DNA of 64,000 bases, taken from NCBI RefSeq assembly GCF_947488715.1, contig NZ_CANLAG010000011.1, positions 1 through 64,000 of the forward strand, read 5' to 3'. A program made the translations under genes and the position numbers. This stretch comes from an uncultured Tateyamaria sp. Its GTDB lineage: Bacteria; Pseudomonadota; Alphaproteobacteria; Rhodobacterales; Rhodobacteraceae. Shown piece by piece: positions 63,457 through 64,000 of this stretch (position 1 is its first letter; each line of letters opens with the position of its first letter). The notes under the pieces are model-generated. The model searched no databases. It was not told the DNA's origin and saw only the letters and a program-made list of their open reading frames with translations.

Positions 63457-64000
63457 CGGACAGTTTGACCTTTACCATTCTTGGATGCGGATCATCCGGG
63501 GGCGTTCCACGTTTGGGTGGACATTGGGGCGCATGCGACCCCGCCAACCCCAAGAATCGCCGCCAACGCTGTTCCCTGTTGATCCAGCGCACCAGCCCGA
63601 ATGGCACCACCAGCGTGCTGGTCGATACGTCGCCCGATTTGCGCAACCAACTGCTGGACGCAGGCATCGGCCGCCTCGACGGCGTTGTCTATACCCACGC
63701 CCATGCGGACCACGTGCACGGAATTGATGACCTGCGCATGATTGTTTTTAACATGCGCGAACGCCTGCCTGTATGGGCGGACGGGGCCACTCAGGATGCC
63801 CTGCTGTCGCGGTTCGGCTATGTTTTTGTCCAACCCAAGGGCTCACCCTACCCGCCTATTCTGGAATTGAACACACTATCCAGTGATACCTTGATCGACG
63901 GACCGGGCGGGCCAATCACACTGTCGCATTTCGAGGTGTCACACGGGTCGATTGATGCGCTGGGATTTCGCGTAAACGGTGTCGCTTATCTGCCGGATGT
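63453..64000 (+). CDS. metallo-beta-lactamase fold hydrolase (PhnP/RNase Z-like), partial at window end
   Basis: Starts at ATG 63453, overlapping the TatD stop (ATGA), and runs off the window after about 182 codons. The N-terminus reads FTILGCGSSGGVPRLGGHWG, typical of PhnP-like phosphodiesterases, and the metal motif is THAHADHVHGIDDLR (HxHxDH). Cyclic phosphodiesterase activity on sugar or nucleotide phosphates is likely. The holB-tatD-MBL order is common in Rhodobacteraceae. Confidence 0.9.
   Translation, partial: MTDSLTFTILGCGSSGGVPRLGGHWGACDPANPKNRRQRCSLLIQRTSPNGTTSVLVDTSPDLRNQLLDAGIGRLDGVVYTHAHADHVHGIDDLRMIVFNMRERLPVWADGATQDALLSRFGYVFVQPKGSPYPPILELNTLSSDTLIDGPGGPITLSHFEVSHGSIDALGFRVNGVAYLPD

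Overview
The window looks like a chromosomal segment of a marine alphaproteobacterium of the Rhodobacteraceae (Roseobacter clade). Indicators are GapR, an NDUFA12-type complex I subunit, the adjacent MlaD and DUF2155 proteins, a fused sodium/solute symporter-histidine kinase beside a fatty-acyl-type XRE regulator, several ABC/TRAP uptake systems and three RTX exoproteins. This placement rests on gene content only.

Layout. 1-8090 is a decayed accessory region abutting tRNA-Thr(UGU). It holds a ParE-type toxin remnant, a large RTX gene interrupted by an in-frame TGA, two broken tyrosine recombinases (one frameshifted, one P4-like with a nonsense codon), a truncated coiled-coil protein with PVRTG repeats and a DUF3768 gene. 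8.3-12.1 kb has a conserved hypothetical, a GFA/HxlR divergent pair, gapR and a YeeE/YedE-YeeE/YedE-DUF442 sulfur module. 12.1-18.1 kb carries a SpoA (FliM/FliN-type) protein and a module of symporter-kinase, small membrane protein, response regulator and XRE/ScfR regulator. 18.3-23.5 kb is a complete branched-chain-amino-acid-type ABC importer. A second RTX gene is followed by accB-accC, aat, DUF2155, mlaD, NDUFA12, ridA, clpX and clpP.

31.6-45.4 kb is the most unusual part. It contains a photolyase-like protein whose domains appear permuted, a malonyl-CoA synthetase, and a signalling cluster: receiver-EamA transporter fusion, HPt protein, receiver-adenylate cyclase, hybrid kinase and periplasmic binding protein. 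The two divergent promoter regions of that cluster share a palindrome. Next come a LuxR-type regulator fused to an alpha/beta hydrolase and a divergent SLC13-type permease.

45.5-50.5 kb is a uronate-utilisation unit: KdgF cupin, SDR reductase, TRAP transporter and GntR regulator with two operator-like sites. 51.4-57.8 kb is an ECF sigma / anti-sigma / subtilisin-like lipoprotein operon divergent from a 1309-residue RTX protein, lying between an integrase remnant and tRNA-Ser(UGA). The window closes with a cell-envelope and replication run: SPOR lipoprotein, D,D-carboxypeptidase, tmk, holB, TatD hydrolase and a partial metallo-beta-lactamase-fold hydrolase.
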